A DNA stretch of 64,000 nt from Enterococcus mundtii (GCF_013394305.1 NZ_AP019810.1:2943001-3007000), one strand, 5' to 3'. Positions 46,598 to 57,690 are shown, numbered from the stretch's first letter. Notes: generated from the sequence alone by a model not told the origin. Numbers and translations are program-made.

Positions 46598-46742
46598 TAT
46601 TAGATACACCACATATTTAAGTGACTAGATAGCCATTCAGTTCCAAGTAGTAAGGCAAAATTTGAGAAAATGATCGTTCATTTTTTTGGGTTTTGACTTA
46701 CTCTCTTAGGAGCAGGCTTTCGTAGAACCTTTATCGGATTTG

Positions 46743-46774
46743 AGGAGTTGACGAATGTCAAACTCCTTTTTTTG
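46743..46774 (+). terminator. terminator upstream of the DUF1269-like gene
   Basis: AGGAGTTGAC and GTCAAACTCCT pair around GAAT and are followed by T7. It ends the obgE transcript about 150 bases after its stop. Confidence 0.8.
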
Positions 46775-46861
46775 TATACTGCGTTATTTTTTAAAGGTTT
46801 TCCCTTTTATTTTTGTTTATTCCAAGGTACACTAAAAGAAAATGAGAAAGAGGCGATCTCC

Positions 46862-47449
46862 ATGAGCAAACGAGTGATCATATTGAATTTTGAGTTAGAA
46901 AGTCAAGCTTACCAAGCATTTTCCGAAATCAAGAAGCTTCACATGACGAGAGCGATCAAAGGCGAACAAATGGCGGTCATCAGCCATCAGTCTAATGGCG
47001 CCCATCAATTCAAAATCGAAGACTTCTTAGATTTTACTGGGAACAATAAATCCTCTAAAGGTGGTCTGATCGGAATGCTAGTTGGCGTTTTAGGTGGCCC
47101 ATTAGGGATCTTGCTAGGATGGTTTGCGGGCGGAATGATCGGTGCGAGCCAAGATGCCAAGGAAATCAAAGATGCACAAACGGTGTTTGATTTTGTTGGA
47201 AATAAGATCGGCGAAGGCGCAACAGGTCTGATCTTGATCGCAGAAGAAGAGGACAACCGACCATTGAACCAACTTGTGATGATGGAATTAGGTGGAGAAA
47301 TCACTCGATTGGATTATGAAGAAGTAGAACAAGACGTTCATGATGCAACTGAGGTAGAAAAACATGCAAAAGAAACAGCGCAGAAAAATTGGGATGAAAA
47401 GCACAAAAAGCCAACCGATAGCTCAGAGGATACTACGCCTTCTGAATAA
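46862..47449 (+). CDS. DUF1269-like protein with glycine-rich membrane hairpin, 195 aa
   Basis: An N-terminal alpha/beta part (VIILNFELESQAYQAFSEIKKL) is followed by a Gly-rich hydrophobic hairpin (GGLIGMLVGVLGGPLGILLGWFAGGMIGASQDAKEI, about 80-118), a GATGLILIAEEED strand and a charged C-terminus. This build fits DUF1269/general-stress-type proteins (YflT-like). ATG 46862 follows AGAGG; the frame to 46748 overlaps a terminator. Function unknown. Confidence 0.7.
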   Translation: MSKRVIILNFELESQAYQAFSEIKKLHMTRAIKGEQMAVISHQSNGAHQFKIEDFLDFTGNNKSSKGGLIGMLVGVLGGPLGILLGWFAGGMIGASQDAKEIKDAQTVFDFVGNKIGEGATGLILIAEEEDNRPLNQLVMMELGGEITRLDYEEVEQDVHDATEVEKHAKETAQKNWDEKHKKPTDSSEDTTPSE

Positions 47450-47600
47450 CGATAAAAAGAATGGATGTAAGAATAGTGGTACTTATTCACTCTTTTCATT
47501 TATAGGGACAGTCTTCTAAAAATTATCCTGCGAATTTCAGTTGATTGTCGGCTGATTTTACCCTAGAATTAATAAGAATGAATAGAAAGTTAGGTAAATT

Positions 47601-48542
47601 ATGGAACTAGAATTTTTAGGTACAGGCGCAGGGGTTCCTGCTAAACATCGAAATGTCTCAAGTATCGCATTGAAACTTTTGGACGAGCGAAATGAGATTT
47701 GGTTGTTTGATTGTGGGGAAGGCACGCAAATGCAGATTCTACGAACAAATATCCGTCCAAGAAAAATAGAAAAAATATTTATCACTCATCTCCATGGGGA
47801 TCATATTTTTGGTTTGCCAGGTTTAATCAGTAGTCGCTCTTTTCAGGGTGGCGAAACACCATTAGAAATCTATGGCCCTAAAGGAACGGAAGCATTTGTA
47901 CGCAATGCGCTGACGATTTCTCAAACTAAACTAGGCTATCCCCTTGTTTTTATTGATTTATCAGAAGATCAAGCTATTTTTGAAGACGCACACTTTTCTG
48001 TGTATGCAAAAAAATTAAGCCATGGCATCGATAGCTACGGATATCGGATCGTTGAGCATGATCACAAAGGCGAATTACAAGTGGATAAGCTTAAAGAACT
48101 GAATATTCCAGCTGGTCCCATCTATGGAAAACTAAAAAAAGGGGAGACGGTCCAATTAGACAATGGCCAGCTCATCAATGGACGCGATTTTGTCGGTCCA
48201 GATAAAAAAGGACGAATCGTGACCATTTTAGGAGATACTCGAAAAACGACCAATTCTGTTATATTAGCAAAAAACGCAGATGTCTTGGTGCATGAAAGTA
48301 CGTTTAATAAAAACGAGGCGAGAATGGCCCATAATTATTTCCATTCAACGACTCATCAAGCCGCAGAAGTGGCAAAAGAAGCAAATGTCCAAAGATTATT
48401 ACTGACCCATATCAGTGCGAGATATCTAGGAAAAGCAACACAAGAACTTGAACAAGAAGCGCAAGAAATCTTTCCAAATACAAAAGTCATGAAAGATTTT
48501 GAGGTTGTGGATGTTCCGTTTCAAGAGGAGGAAAAAAGTTGA
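47601..48542 (+). CDS. rnz: ribonuclease Z
   Basis: The 313 aa contain the beta-lactamase motif [13 protein letters not shown] and later [20 protein letters not shown] and [11 protein letters not shown], the tRNase Z pattern. It cuts the 3' trailer from tRNA precursors without CCA. Its end overlaps the SDR gene by four bases. Confidence 0.95.
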   Translation: MELEFLGTGAGVPAKHRNVSSIALKLLDERNEIWLFDCGEGTQMQILRTNIRPRKIEKIFITHLHGDHIFGLPGLISSRSFQGGETPLEIYGPKGTEAFVRNALTISQTKLGYPLVFIDLSEDQAIFEDAHFSVYAKKLSHGIDSYGYRIVEHDHKGELQVDKLKELNIPAGPIYGKLKKGETVQLDNGQLINGRDFVGPDKKGRIVTILGDTRKTTNSVILAKNADVLVHESTFNKNEARMAHNYFHSTTHQAAEVAKEANVQRLLLTHISARYLGKATQELEQEAQEIFPNTKVMKDFEVVDVPFQEEEKS

Positions 48543-49327
48543 ATTTAGAAAATAAAGTCGTTTTAGTCACTGGTGGCTCTGGTGGTTTAGGTGCACAAAT
48601 CTGTTATGAAGCAGCAAAACAAGGAGCAATCGTTGTCACGTGTGCGAGAAGAATCCAACAAATCGGCGAAGTGATGGCGGTTTGTCAAGAACTAAGTGGA
48701 AAACCAGCATACGCGTTTCAACTAGATGTTAGTAATCCAGACAGCGTAGATGAATTGTACGACAAGGTGATGACTGAGGTCGGTCGTGTTGATATCTTAG
48801 TCAATAATGCTGGATTTGGTATCTTTGAGGATTTCTTATCCTTTGACTTAGGAAAAGCCTACGATATGTTCGAAGTCAATGTCTTGGGGATGATGGTATT
48901 GACACAAAAATTTGCGATCGATATGGCAGAAAGACGTCAAGGACATATCATCAATGTGGCATCCATGGCAGGAAAAATGGCGACAGCTAAATCTACGATC
49001 TATTCTGCTACTAAATTTGCTGTTTTGGGCTTTTCAAATGCGTTACGTTTAGAGTTGAAGCCACTAGGAGTCGCGGTCACTACGGTAAATCCCGGACCAA
49101 TCGAAACGGAATTTTTTGATAAGGCTGATCCAAGTGGTAGTTATTTGGAAAAAGTCGGTCATTTAGTTTTGGATTCAACTAAATTAGCACAAACGATCGT
49201 GCGAGCGATGAAGCATCCTAAACGTGAGATCAATCAGCCGGTATTGCTAGAAATCGCGTCTAAATTTTATGCACTTTTCCCAACCATTGGGGATTATTTT
49301 GCAGGTGGAATTTTTAATAAAAAGTAG
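48539..49327 (+). CDS. short-chain dehydrogenase/reductase (YqjQ-like), 262 aa
   Basis: Rossmann fold with [25 protein letters not shown], the Ser of [22 protein letters not shown] and the Y-x3-K pair YSATK. The C-terminus resembles the YqjQ/DltE-type SDRs often linked to rnz in Firmicutes. Start TTG 48539 follows GAGGAGG and overlaps the rnz stop. Substrate unknown. Confidence 0.88.
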   Translation: MNLENKVVLVTGGSGGLGAQICYEAAKQGAIVVTCARRIQQIGEVMAVCQELSGKPAYAFQLDVSNPDSVDELYDKVMTEVGRVDILVNNAGFGIFEDFLSFDLGKAYDMFEVNVLGMMVLTQKFAIDMAERRQGHIINVASMAGKMATAKSTIYSATKFAVLGFSNALRLELKPLGVAVTTVNPGPIETEFFDKADPSGSYLEKVGHLVLDSTKLAQTIVRAMKHPKREINQPVLLEIASKFYALFPTIGDYFAGGIFNKK

Positions 49328-49336
49328 GTGAAGTAA

Positions 49337-49771
49337 ATGAAAAAGCAAGGTAGTGTGATCGTTGGTTTTTTACTTGTACTTGTCATTGTCGTGTTCGCTG
49401 TATTGAACAATCAAAATGTTCCTGTAAGCTTTGGATTTGCTTCTTTTAATGCGCCATTGATTCTAGTGATCATTGGTTCAGCATTGATTGGTGCATTGAT
49501 TGTATTTTTAACAGCCTTTACGACACTATGGCAACAGAAGAAACAATTAAAACAATTAACAAAAGAATTAGCAGAGAACCAAGCAGATATCCAAAAGAAA
49601 ATCGAAGAGGCGACAGAAGAACAACAAAGACAATTTCGAAATGAACGTGCGGAACTTGAAGCGGCCTATCAAGCAGAATTACAAGCAAAGCAAATACAGA
49701 TCGAACAAATGCAAACACCTTCTGAATCACCTTCTCAAACACCAAAGCAAAGCGTCAATTACTTTGATTGA
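49337..49771 (+). CDS. LapA-domain (DUF1049) membrane protein, 144 aa
   Basis: Two membrane helices (VIVGFLLVLVIVVFAVLNNQNVPVSFGF and LILVIIGSALIGALIVFL) frame the LapA motif. A long coiled coil (about 70-125) and a Ser/Pro-rich tail follow. In E. coli LapA with LapB tunes LpxC; Firmicutes members have no known role. It starts 10 bases after the SDR gene, probably co-transcribed with rnz. Confidence 0.85.
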   Translation: MKKQGSVIVGFLLVLVIVVFAVLNNQNVPVSFGFASFNAPLILVIIGSALIGALIVFLTAFTTLWQQKKQLKQLTKELAENQADIQKKIEEATEEQQRQFRNERAELEAAYQAELQAKQIQIEQMQTPSESPSQTPKQSVNYFD

Positions 49772-49873
49772 TCATGGATAGCTGATGTTTTTTTGAAAGT
49801 AAATAGAATAAAGTGGTAGAAATCACTGTATCAAAAATCAAATAGAGGATTTATTACTCAATTTCTAAAAGGC

Positions 49874-49917
49874 AACCAAAGTAGGCAAACGAATCTGTTT
49901 TGTCTACTTTGGTTTAT
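49874..49917 (+). terminator. terminator before recJ
   Basis: AACCAAAGTAG pairs with CTACTTTGGTT, followed by TATTTA. Confidence 0.75.
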
Positions 49918-50005
49918 TTAAGTTGGAGATGTCAGAATCTAATCTTCTGAAATTCTTTTTTTTAGAGAAGACGTTTGCTATAATGACTAAGTTAGGGGTG
50001 AGTAT

Positions 50006-52303
50006 GTGAGACGAGCAAATTTTGATTGGAAGGTCAATGAAACAACACCTTCTGAATCTTTTATCCAAATAATCAAACAACAAGGATTGTCTCCTCTGAT
50101 CGGGCAATTGCTATGGCAAAGAGGATACCGAGAGGAAGAAAGTATCCATCGGTTTTTACATCCAAAAGAGCAAAAGTTGCATGATCCATATTTGATGTTT
50201 GATATGGACAAGGCAATCAGCCGTATCCAAGAAGCCGTGATCAATGGTGAACAAATCTTAGTTTACGGAGATTATGATGCAGATGGCATCACCAGTGCGA
50301 CCGTCATGAAAGAAACGTTAGAATTGCTTGGTGCCCAAGTGGAAGTCTTTTTACCTAATCGATTTGAACATGGGTATGGACCTAATCTAACCGTTTATCA
50401 AGAGAAAATAGCCGCAGGGACTCAATTGATCGTGACTGTCGATAATGGGGTAGCTGGGCATGAAGCAATTGCTTATGCACAACAGCAGGGAGTAGATGTG
50501 ATCGTGACAGATCATCATGAGTTGCCTAGTGAATTACCGGCGGCTTATGCAATCATCCATCCCCGCCATCCACAAGGCAATTATCCTTTTGGAGAATTAG
50601 CAGGTGTCGGTGTCGCGTTTAAAGTAGCGACCGCTTTGTTGGAAGAACCACCAGCAGAATTTTTAGATTTAGTCGCAATTGGCACAATCGCTGACCTTGT
50701 CTCTATGACTGATGAGAATCGGACGCTAGTGGCGTTAGGTTTAGAGGCAATTCGTCATACCGAGCGAGTAGGCTTACAGGCACTGTTTGCGAAAAGTAGT
50801 GTACGTACGAATGAAGCGGATGAAACGATTATCGGTTTTTCGATTGCCCCGCGCTTGAATGCCATCGGCCGGATGGGAGACCCTAATCCAGCAGTTGAAT
50901 TACTAGCCACATTCGACGAAAGTCAAGCTCAGACATTAGCCGAGCAGTTACAAACGGTCAATGAAGAACGTAAAGCGATCGTTGAGCAAATCACCTCAGA
51001 AGCATTGGCGATGATCAATGAAGAGAACCAGATCCATTTATTAGCACATCCAGGCTGGCATGAAGGGGTACTAGGGATCGTTGCAGGAAAAATCATGAAT
51101 CAAACAGGCAAACCAACAATCGTGCTAGGCATCAAAGACCAGTCCGTTGCAAAAGGATCAGGTCGAAGTATCGAAGCGTTGAATCTTTTCGATATGCTGA
51201 ATGAGATGCGTGAATTGTTTACATTTTTTGGCGGCCATCACGCAGCAGTCGGATTAACAATGCCAGCGGAAAATATCCCTGAGTTACAAGACCGGATGAA
51301 TGCCTATATAGAAGAAAAGCAAATCGACTTGTCTAAAGGTCCTGTGTTGGTGATCGATGAAATCGTCTCCCCAAAGGATGTAACGGTCGAACAAATCGCT
51401 ACATTGAAATTACTGGCACCATTCGGAACAGATAATCCTGTACCTAACTTTTTATTCAAACAGGTTGCAGTCGAAAATGTAAAACGAATCGGTTCGAACC
51501 AACAGCACTTGAAGCTTTCTTTAGTGGATGAAGATAGTCAATTAGATGCTGTCGCGTTTGGTTTTGGCCCACAAGAAAATGAATTTGTAGATGATTCGCT
51601 TGATATTGTAGGACAATTATCGATCAATGAATGGAATGGGCGCAAAAAACCGCAGCTGATGGTTTCTGACTTTGCAGTAGAAGGATTGCAAGTATTTGAT
51701 TGGCGGGCGAAACGTTACCGAACATTAGCAAATGAAATCGAAAGTCCGTTCTATTTAGCGTTTGATGAAGCATCGATCAAAGAACTAAATGAGTCGATAC
51801 AAAAACACATCATTCATTGGACAGATAAAGAAATGATTCAATCATGGATTCAGGAAAATGACCCAAACGCATTAGTCGTGATCGATTGTCCAACCGATTT
51901 GAACGACTTGAAAGAGATCTTATCATTTGGGTCCTTTAGCCGAGTTTACTTTTTAGGTATTTCTGTTGATGAAGCATACTTGAACGGTGTAGGAACAAGA
52001 GAACAATATGCTCGACTCTTCAAATTGATCCATGCGCAAGAACGGATCGATATCAGACATAAATTAGGTGCAATGGCCAACTATTTAAAAATTCCACAAA
52101 AATTATTAATTTTTATGATACAGGTGTTTTTTGAGTTGAAGTTTGTTACAATAAACAATGGTGTTTTGGAGAAAGTCGCAGATCCGGCGAGTCATCTATT
52201 GACTGCAAGTGACCGCTATCAGGAGCGATTGAAAAAAATCAAATCAGAGGAATTCTTACTATTAAGTGACATTCCCACAATAAAAAAATGGTTAACAACC
52301 TAG
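50006..52303 (+). CDS. recJ: single-stranded-DNA exonuclease RecJ
   Basis: The 765 aa contain DHH motifs [15 protein letters not shown] and TDHHELP, the DHHA1 [13 protein letters not shown] ... [12 protein letters not shown], an OB region, and the extra C-terminal part of Firmicutes RecJ (from about 560). It is a 5'-3' ssDNA exonuclease in recombination and repair. GTG start after GGGGTGAG. Its stop TAG is part of the apt ribosome site. Confidence 0.95.
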   Translation: MRRANFDWKVNETTPSESFIQIIKQQGLSPLIGQLLWQRGYREEESIHRFLHPKEQKLHDPYLMFDMDKAISRIQEAVINGEQILVYGDYDADGITSATVMKETLELLGAQVEVFLPNRFEHGYGPNLTVYQEKIAAGTQLIVTVDNGVAGHEAIAYAQQQGVDVIVTDHHELPSELPAAYAIIHPRHPQGNYPFGELAGVGVAFKVATALLEEPPAEFLDLVAIGTIADLVSMTDENRTLVALGLEAIRHTERVGLQALFAKSSVRTNEADETIIGFSIAPRLNAIGRMGDPNPAVELLATFDESQAQTLAEQLQTVNEERKAIVEQITSEALAMINEENQIHLLAHPGWHEGVLGIVAGKIMNQTGKPTIVLGIKDQSVAKGSGRSIEALNLFDMLNEMRELFTFFGGHHAAVGLTMPAENIPELQDRMNAYIEEKQIDLSKGPVLVIDEIVSPKDVTVEQIATLKLLAPFGTDNPVPNFLFKQVAVENVKRIGSNQQHLKLSLVDEDSQLDAVAFGFGPQENEFVDDSLDIVGQLSINEWNGRKKPQLMVSDFAVEGLQVFDWRAKRYRTLANEIESPFYLAFDEASIKELNESIQKHIIHWTDKEMIQSWIQENDPNALVVIDCPTDLNDLKEILSFGSFSRVYFLGISVDEAYLNGVGTREQYARLFKLIHAQERIDIRHKLGAMANYLKIPQKLLIFMIQVFFELKFVTINNGVLEKVADPASHLLTASDRYQERLKKIKSEEFLLLSDIPTIKKWLTT

Positions 52304-52317
52304 GAGGAAACAATAAA

Positions 52318-52830
52318 GTGGATTTAAAAAATTATATTGCCAGTATTCCTGACTATCCGTCCAAAGGAATTATATTTAGAGATATCTCGCCATTGATGGC
52401 TGATGGAGATGCTTATCGTGAAGCAACGAAGCAAATCGTTGATTATGCGAAAGAAAAACGTATCGATATGGTCGTTGGACCAGAAGCACGTGGATTTATC
52501 GTAGGGTGTCCAGTGGCTTACGAATTAGGCGTGGGCTTTGCTCCTGTGCGTAAAAAAGGAAAATTACCTCGCGAAACGATCGAAGTCACTTACGGGCTTG
52601 AATACGGTACAGATACCTTGACGTTGCACAAAGATGCAATTCAACCAGGACAAAGAGTCTTGATCTGTGATGACTTATTAGCAACAGGTGGAACGATCAA
52701 AGCAACGATCGAATTGATCGAAGAACTTGGCGGAGTTGTTGTGGGTTGTGCCTTTTTGATCGAGTTGATGGATCTGCATGGTCGTGACAAAATCGAAGGC
52801 TACGACATGATTACTTTGATGGAGTATTAA
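52318..52830 (+). CDS. apt: adenine phosphoribosyltransferase
   Basis: The 170 aa contain [18 protein letters not shown] and the PRPP loop [19 protein letters not shown]. It salvages adenine to AMP. GTG 52318 follows AGGAGGAAAC, whose first bases are the recJ stop; the frame to 52288 overlaps recJ with no signal. Apt-RecJ linkage is common in Firmicutes. Confidence 0.95.
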   Translation: MDLKNYIASIPDYPSKGIIFRDISPLMADGDAYREATKQIVDYAKEKRIDMVVGPEARGFIVGCPVAYELGVGFAPVRKKGKLPRETIEVTYGLEYGTDTLTLHKDAIQPGQRVLICDDLLATGGTIKATIELIEELGGVVVGCAFLIELMDLHGRDKIEGYDMITLMEY

Positions 52831-52845
52831 TCAAATAAAATATTG

Positions 52846-52897
52846 AACAGAAAACCCCCTTCCACAAACGGATGAATCGTTTGCGGAAGGGGATTTT
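52846..52897 (+). terminator. terminator after apt
   Basis: AAACCCCCTTCCACAAACG pairs with CGTTTGCGGAAGGGGATTTT, a long G-C stem with few mismatches. Confidence 0.8.
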
Positions 52898-53034
52898 CGT
52901 TGGATGAGTAGCCTCAATTTATTGATGGAACAAATGTGTGCAAGGAGTAGGTAGTCAGTTTGTCGTTAAAAAAAGCAAACGAGCGATCATCGTTTGCTTG
53001 GACGGATTTTTCATAGAAGCGATCTTATTTACTT

Positions 53035-53253
53035 TTACGAGTGCCTGGAGCTGTAATAGGTTTCGTGATAGAAGGAGTCTTCATGGGATTGACGACGTTG
53101 TGATTGACGGTATTTTTTTTCATCCCACAACATAAACCACAATGTAAATAAAGGAACAAAAACCAACAGCGCTGTACGTAGACCAAAATTACCAATAATA
53201 ATACCTAAAAACAAAACGATCAATACTAAACCAAAACGTCTCATTGATTTCAT
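53035..53253 (-). CDS. SOS-controlled small membrane protein, 72 aa
   Basis: Two adjoining hydrophobic segments (FGLVLIVLFLGIIIGNFG and ALLVFVPLFTLWFMLW, about residues 6-45) follow a basic MKSMRR start, and the tail is hydrophilic (KKYRQSQRRQ, then His/Tyr/Ser-rich). ATG 53253 follows AGAGGTG; the frame to 53283 lies over a LexA box. It is immediately downstream of lexA on the same strand, and its own promoter holds two perfect LexA boxes. Size, topology and control resemble SOS division inhibitors such as YneA or SosA in role, but I see no sequence homology, so function is inferred. Confidence 0.7.
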   Translation of the reverse strand: MKSMRRFGLVLIVLFLGIIIGNFGLRTALLVFVPLFTLWFMLWDEKKYRQSQRRQSHEDSFYHETYYSSRHS

Positions 53254-53276
53254 GATTTTCACCTCTTTATAGAATG

Positions 53277-53290
53277 CGAACAAAAGTTCG
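53277..53290. promoter_or_regulatory. LexA (SOS) box, gene-proximal
   Basis: CGAACAAAAGTTCG fits the Gram-positive LexA consensus CGAAC-N4-GTTCG exactly. It lies between the -10 (AGTATA on plus, 53298-53303) and the start codon of the small membrane protein. Confidence 0.85.
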
Positions 53291-53297
53291 TATCATT

Positions 53298-53326
53298 AGT
53301 ATACGAACTTTTGTTCGGTTTGTAAA
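53298..53326 (-). promoter_or_regulatory. promoter of the SOS membrane-protein gene with LexA box in the spacer
   Basis: On the minus strand TTTACA (53326-53321) and TATACT (53303-53298) are 17 bp apart. The spacer 53304-53320 contains the second perfect LexA box CGAACTTTTGTTCG (53304-53317). LexA bound there would block RNA polymerase directly. Confidence 0.85.
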
Positions 53327-53429
53327 GAGGGAAGTTTAAAAAGAACAAAGATATCTACTAAAAGAGGAAAAGACGAGCTTGAGATCATGATCTCAAGCTC
53401 GTAAATAAATAACTGAATTTTCTTTTTTA

Positions 53430-54053
53430 TCAATAAATATGACTACGGTACAGACCAACGACACGACCTAAGATCGACACCTCATCTAAAATGATCGGTT
53501 CCAGTAAATCATTCTCGGGTTGCAAACGGAAATGATCTCTTTCTTTATAGAACCGTTTGCAAGTTGCTTCGTCTTCTGCAGTCATCGCAATCACGATATC
53601 ACCATTTTGTGCAGTTTCTTGTTTACGGACAATGACATTATCGCCATCCAATATCCCAGCATTGATCATACTTTCTCCTCGGATCGTCAACATGAACAGA
53701 CTGCCTTCTTCTGAGGAAAGGTTTGGTGGGACTGGAAAGAAGTCAGAAGCTTCCTCGACAGCTAGTATCGGCTCTCCGGCAGTAACAACGCCGAGAACAG
53801 GGATCGTCGTTGGGCGAATCCCAATTTTTGATAATCCTTGTTGCGTCAATTCGATTGCACGTGGTTTCGTAGGGTCTCTTTGAATAAAGCCTTTTTTCTC
53901 TAATCGGGCAAGATGACCATGGACTGTCGATGTGGAAGAAAGCTGAACAGCTTCTCCGATCTCACGGACAGTCGGTGGATAGCCTTTTTGGGTCACTTGT
54001 TCGTGAATATATCGTAAGACTTCGATTTGTCTTGTTTCAGTTTGTCGGGCCAC
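53430..54053 (-). CDS. lexA: SOS repressor LexA
   Basis: The 207 aa contain an N-terminal winged helix ([44 protein letters not shown]), the Ala-Gly cleavage site in VVTAGEPIL, the nucleophile Ser in [10 protein letters not shown] and the Lys in VRKQETA. GTG 54053 (MARQTE) is preferred over the GTG at 54062 since AGAAGG sits well before it. It represses SOS genes until RecA-ssDNA triggers self-cleavage. It lies between the SOS membrane-protein gene and ynzC. Confidence 0.95.
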   Translation of the reverse strand: MARQTETRQIEVLRYIHEQVTQKGYPPTVREIGEAVQLSSTSTVHGHLARLEKKGFIQRDPTKPRAIELTQQGLSKIGIRPTTIPVLGVVTAGEPILAVEEASDFFPVPPNLSSEEGSLFMLTIRGESMINAGILDGDNVIVRKQETAQNGDIVIAMTAEDEATCKRFYKERDHFRLQPENDLLEPIILDEVSILGRVVGLYRSHIY

Positions 54054-54109
54054 AAGGTACACCTTCTTTCACTTGATAAATAGATAGTACCATAGAAAAT
54101 ACATGATTT

Positions 54110-54123
54110 CAAACAAATGTTCG
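54110..54123. promoter_or_regulatory. near-consensus LexA box upstream of lexA
   Basis: On the minus strand CGAACATTTGTTTG, one base off the consensus, about 57 bases before lexA. It suggests autorepression. Confidence 0.7.
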
Positions 54124-54204
54124 CATTAAAGACTATTGATGTAGTTGTTTTTTTTTCGTTTTTTATATAAGATGTAGGAGAAGCAAAAGCGAGGAGGAAT
54201 AGTT

Positions 54205-54456
54205 GTGTTATCGCCTGAAAAAATCGAACGTATCAATCAGTTAGCTAAAAAGAAAAAAGCAGAAGGATTGACACCAGCTGAAGTCAAAGAGCAAAAGGAA
54301 TTACGAGAAGCATATCTGACAGCCTTTCGTTCTGGCATGAGACATCATATTGAAGGGATGAAAGTGGTTGATCCCGATGGAAATGATGTCACACCAGATA
54401 AATTGAAAGAAATCCAGAAGAAAAAAGGCCTCCACGACCGAAATAGCAAGTTTTAG
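54205..54456 (+). CDS. ynzC: DUF896 (YnzC-like) protein, 83 aa
   Basis: A small helical protein: [53 protein letters not shown], the typical DUF896 block. GTG 54205 follows GAGGAGG. In Bacillus the ynzC gene sits with lexA and yneA; here it is divergent from lexA. Function unknown. Confidence 0.9.
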   Translation: MLSPEKIERINQLAKKKKAEGLTPAEVKEQKELREAYLTAFRSGMRHHIEGMKVVDPDGNDVTPDKLKEIQKKKGLHDRNSKF

Positions 54457-54554
54457 TAAAAAAAACTAAAAGTCGTTGCTTTTTCAGAGGAGATACTATA
54501 AAATTAGAAGTAGAAATATAGGTAAAAAAAACCTAAATTACAGGAGGGGTTACA

Positions 54555-56549
54555 TTGTTTGATAAAATTGATCAGCTTGGTGTGAATACGATCCGTACAT
54601 TGAGTGTCGATGCAGTACAAAAAGCAAATTCAGGACATCCGGGGTTACCAATGGGTGCCGCGCCAATGGCTTATGCCCTTTGGACGAAACACTTGAAAGT
54701 GAATCCGAAAACTTCTAAAAACTGGGCAGACCGTGACCGTTTTGTCTTATCTGCGGGACATGGTTCAGCGATGTTGTACAGCTTGTTGCACTTAGCAGGG
54801 TACCAAGTGACGATTGATGACTTGAAACAATTCCGTCAATGGGAGTCAAAAACACCAGGACACCCTGAGGTCAACCATACGGACGGCGTCGAAGCAACGA
54901 CTGGTCCGTTAGGACAAGGGATCGCAATGGCTGTGGGGATGGCAATGGCAGAAGCGCATCTAGCAGCGACCTACAACAAAGATCAATTCAACGTCGTTGA
55001 TCATTATACCTATGCGTTATGTGGCGATGGCGACCTGATGGAAGGTGTGTCTCAAGAAGCAAGTTCGATGGCTGGACATATGAAATTAGGAAAATTAATC
55101 GTTTTATACGATTCAAACGATATTTCTTTAGATGGACCAACCTCAAAAGCCTTCACTGAAAATGTTGGCGCACGCTATGAAGCTTATGGTTGGCAACATA
55201 TCTTGGTCAAAGACGGCAATGATTTGGAAGCTATCTCAAAAGCAATTGAAGAAGCGAAAGCCGAAACAGACAAACCGACATTGATCGAAGTGAAAACGGT
55301 CATCGGATTTGGTGCACCAAACCAAGGAACTTCTGCGGTTCACGGCGCACCACTTGGCTTAGAAGGCATTCAAAAAGCTAAAGAGATCTATGGTTGGGAA
55401 TACCCTGACTTTACCGTACCAGAAGAAGTGGCGGAACGCTTCCGTCAAACGATGGTTGAAGAAGGCGAAAAAGCTGAAAATGCTTGGCGTGAGATGTTCG
55501 CAGCATACAAAGCAGCGTATCCAGAATTAGCGCAACAATTCGAAGATGCTTTTGCTGGGAAGTTACCAGAGAATTGGGATGCCGAACTTCCAACGTACGA
55601 CGAAGGTGAAAGCCAAGCGAGTCGTGTCTCAAGTAAAGAAGTTATCCAAGAATTATCAAAAGCGATCCCAAGCTTCTGGGGTGGTTCTGCCGATCTATCT
55701 GGATCAAACAATACGATGGTGACAGCAGACAAAGATTTCACGCCTGAACACTATGAAGGCCGCAATATTTGGTTTGGTGTTCGTGAGTTTGCGATGGCAT
55801 CAGCGATGAACGGGATCCAATTGCATGGTGGTACCCGGATCTATGGGGGAACATTCTTTGTCTTTGTCGATTACTTGCGACCAGCTGTGCGTTTAGCAGC
55901 GATCCAAAACACGCCAGTTATTTTCGTCTTGACCCATGACTCTGTGGCAGTTGGTGAAGATGGCCCGACGCACGAGCCAGTGGAACAATTGGCTTCGGTT
56001 AGAAGTATGCCAGGTGTCCATGTCTTACGTCCGGCGGACGGGAACGAAACTCGTGCGGCGTGGAAAGTTGCGATGGAATCGACAGATACACCAACGATCT
56101 TAGTCTTGAGTCGTCAAAATCTACCAGTTCTTCCAACAACAAAAGAAGTGGCGGATGATATGGTTAAAAAAGGTGCCTATGTCTTGTCTCCAGCTAAAGG
56201 GGAACAACCAGAAGGAATCTTGATCGCGACAGGTTCAGAAGTGGATCTAGCGGTCAAAGCGCAAAAAGTATTAGCGGAACAAGGAAAAGATGTCTCAGTG
56301 GTTTCTATGCCAAGTTTTGATTTGTTTGAACAACAATCTGCAGAATATCAAGAAAGTGTCTTGCCAAAATCAGTGACGAAGCGTGTTGCGATTGAAGCGG
56401 CTGCTTCATTTGGATGGGAACGTTATGTAGGAATCGAAGGTCAAACGATCACGATCGATCACTTTGGTGCTTCTGCTCCTGGAAACAAAATACTTGAAGA
56501 ATTTGGTTTTACAGTAGATAATGTAGTTAACGTCTTCAATCAATTATAG
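54555..56549 (+). CDS. tkt: transketolase
   Basis: The 664 aa contain [29 protein letters not shown] at the start, the TPP-binding [32 protein letters not shown], and the central [20 protein letters not shown]. It moves two-carbon units in the pentose phosphate pathway. The start is TTG 54555 after GGAGGGG. A strong terminator follows. Confidence 0.96.
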   Translation: MFDKIDQLGVNTIRTLSVDAVQKANSGHPGLPMGAAPMAYALWTKHLKVNPKTSKNWADRDRFVLSAGHGSAMLYSLLHLAGYQVTIDDLKQFRQWESKTPGHPEVNHTDGVEATTGPLGQGIAMAVGMAMAEAHLAATYNKDQFNVVDHYTYALCGDGDLMEGVSQEASSMAGHMKLGKLIVLYDSNDISLDGPTSKAFTENVGARYEAYGWQHILVKDGNDLEAISKAIEEAKAETDKPTLIEVKTVIGFGAPNQGTSAVHGAPLGLEGIQKAKEIYGWEYPDFTVPEEVAERFRQTMVEEGEKAENAWREMFAAYKAAYPELAQQFEDAFAGKLPENWDAELPTYDEGESQASRVSSKEVIQELSKAIPSFWGGSADLSGSNNTMVTADKDFTPEHYEGRNIWFGVREFAMASAMNGIQLHGGTRIYGGTFFVFVDYLRPAVRLAAIQNTPVIFVLTHDSVAVGEDGPTHEPVEQLASVRSMPGVHVLRPADGNETRAAWKVAMESTDTPTILVLSRQNLPVLPTTKEVADDMVKKGAYVLSPAKGEQPEGILIATGSEVDLAVKAQKVLAEQGKDVSVVSMPSFDLFEQQSAEYQESVLPKSVTKRVAIEAAASFGWERYVGIEGQTITIDHFGASAPGNKILEEFGFTVDNVVNVFNQL

Positions 56550-56571
56550 ACAAATACTGAAAGCAGTTCGA

Positions 56572-56614
56572 TTGGAGTGCTTGGAGATTTTTTCCAAGCC
56601 TCCAATTTTCTATT
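56572..56614 (+). terminator. terminator after tkt
   Basis: TTGGAGTGCTTGGA pairs with TCCAAGCCTCCAA with one bulge, followed by a T-rich run. Confidence 0.85.
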
Positions 56615-56649
56615 TTTTTAGGTACAAATTAGTAAAAAGGGATAATTGT

Positions 56650-56666
56650 CGTTACTTTTGTGTTAC
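56650..56666 (+). promoter_or_regulatory. WalR-like site upstream of the glucosaminidase
   Basis: CGTTAC-N5-TGTTAC: one mismatch from the tandem WalR pattern TGTWAH-N5-TGTWAH. It lies about 140 bases upstream of a cell-wall hydrolase, the usual class of WalR target. Confidence 0.45.
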
Positions 56667-56806
56667 TTTTTGATTACGTGAAGATTACAAAAAGTAAATA
56701 ATTGAAGATTCGTTTGAGTTTCAATAAAATAAAACGTATAATTTAAATGATTAAGTTTCGTTTAAGAGGAAGTTTTATTTACTGTTTCATTTGAGGAGGA
56801 ATTTGA

Positions 56807-57676
56807 ATGCAAGAGCTGAGAACCCGTAGCGCTCGACACCATAGGCCCAAAAGGAAAATGACCATCAATAAAAAAGCCATTGCACCTTTAGTGGGGACAA
56901 GCCTATTAGTTGGGCCAATGTTGGTCACAGCAACACCACAAACTGTACGTGCGGATGAGTTAGATGTCGCATCTTCTGCCGATCCGCAAGCATTTATCAA
57001 TCAAATCGGATGGGCTGCTTCTGAAGTTGCAGCAAGCAATGACTTATATGCATCTGTCATGATTGCACAAGCATTACTTGAAAGTGCTTATGGTACATCT
57101 GGATTATCAAGTGCACCATATTACAACTTATTTGGAGTCAAAGGTAGCGCAGGTCAATCTGTGGTATATATGAATACGCAAGAATATTTGAATGGTCAAT
57201 GGGTAACGATGAACGAACCTTTCCGTCGCTATTCATCTTATTGGGAATCATTCCAAGATCATGCGAATGTTTTACGATCTACTAGCTTTTCGACAGGCGA
57301 TTATCATTATTCAGGTGTATGGAAAAGTAATACAACCAGCTATTATGATGCAACAGCTTATTTAACTGGACGTTATGCAACAGATCCTAATTACGCATAC
57401 AAATTAAATGAATTGATCAGCACATATAATCTGACTCGCTTTGATACACCATCAACTGGTTCAACAACAACTAGTACGACAAGTACCACAACGACCAGTA
57501 CGACAACCTCTACAACGACTACGACAAGTAGTAACCAAACTTATACTGTCGTCTCTGGAGATACACTTTGGGATATTGCTCAAAAATTTGGTATGTCCGT
57601 CGATGATCTGATGGCAAAAAATGGCATGACGATGTCAAATTATTCATTATTGGTTGGACAAGAAATCAATGTCTAA
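56807..57676 (+). CDS. secreted GH73 N-acetylglucosaminidase with LysM
   Basis: A long basic N-terminus and signal region (residues 1 to about 45, VGTSLLVGPMLVTATP, then TVRADE) are followed by a GH73 glucosaminidase (about 48-205) with FINQIGWAASEVAASNDLYASVMIAQALLESAYGTSGLSS, where the Glu in ALLES is the catalytic candidate. Then come an extremely Thr/Ser-rich linker (about 210-240) and one LysM (YTVVSGDTLWDIAQKFG). It cuts glycan strands in the wall (AtlA/muramidase-2-like). GAGGAGG precedes the ATG. Confidence 0.9.
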   Translation: MQELRTRSARHHRPKRKMTINKKAIAPLVGTSLLVGPMLVTATPQTVRADELDVASSADPQAFINQIGWAASEVAASNDLYASVMIAQALLESAYGTSGLSSAPYYNLFGVKGSAGQSVVYMNTQEYLNGQWVTMNEPFRRYSSYWESFQDHANVLRSTSFSTGDYHYSGVWKSNTTSYYDATAYLTGRYATDPNYAYKLNELISTYNLTRFDTPSTGSTTTSTTSTTTTSTTTSTTTTTSSNQTYTVVSGDTLWDIAQKFGMSVDDLMAKNGMTMSNYSLLVGQEINV

Positions 57677-57690
57677 CTTTATATCAACTT

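Noticed and set aside
52938-53135. Plus-strand ORF of 65 codons
   Set aside because: It overlaps the 3' end of the SOS membrane-protein gene on the opposite strand and has no ribosome site.
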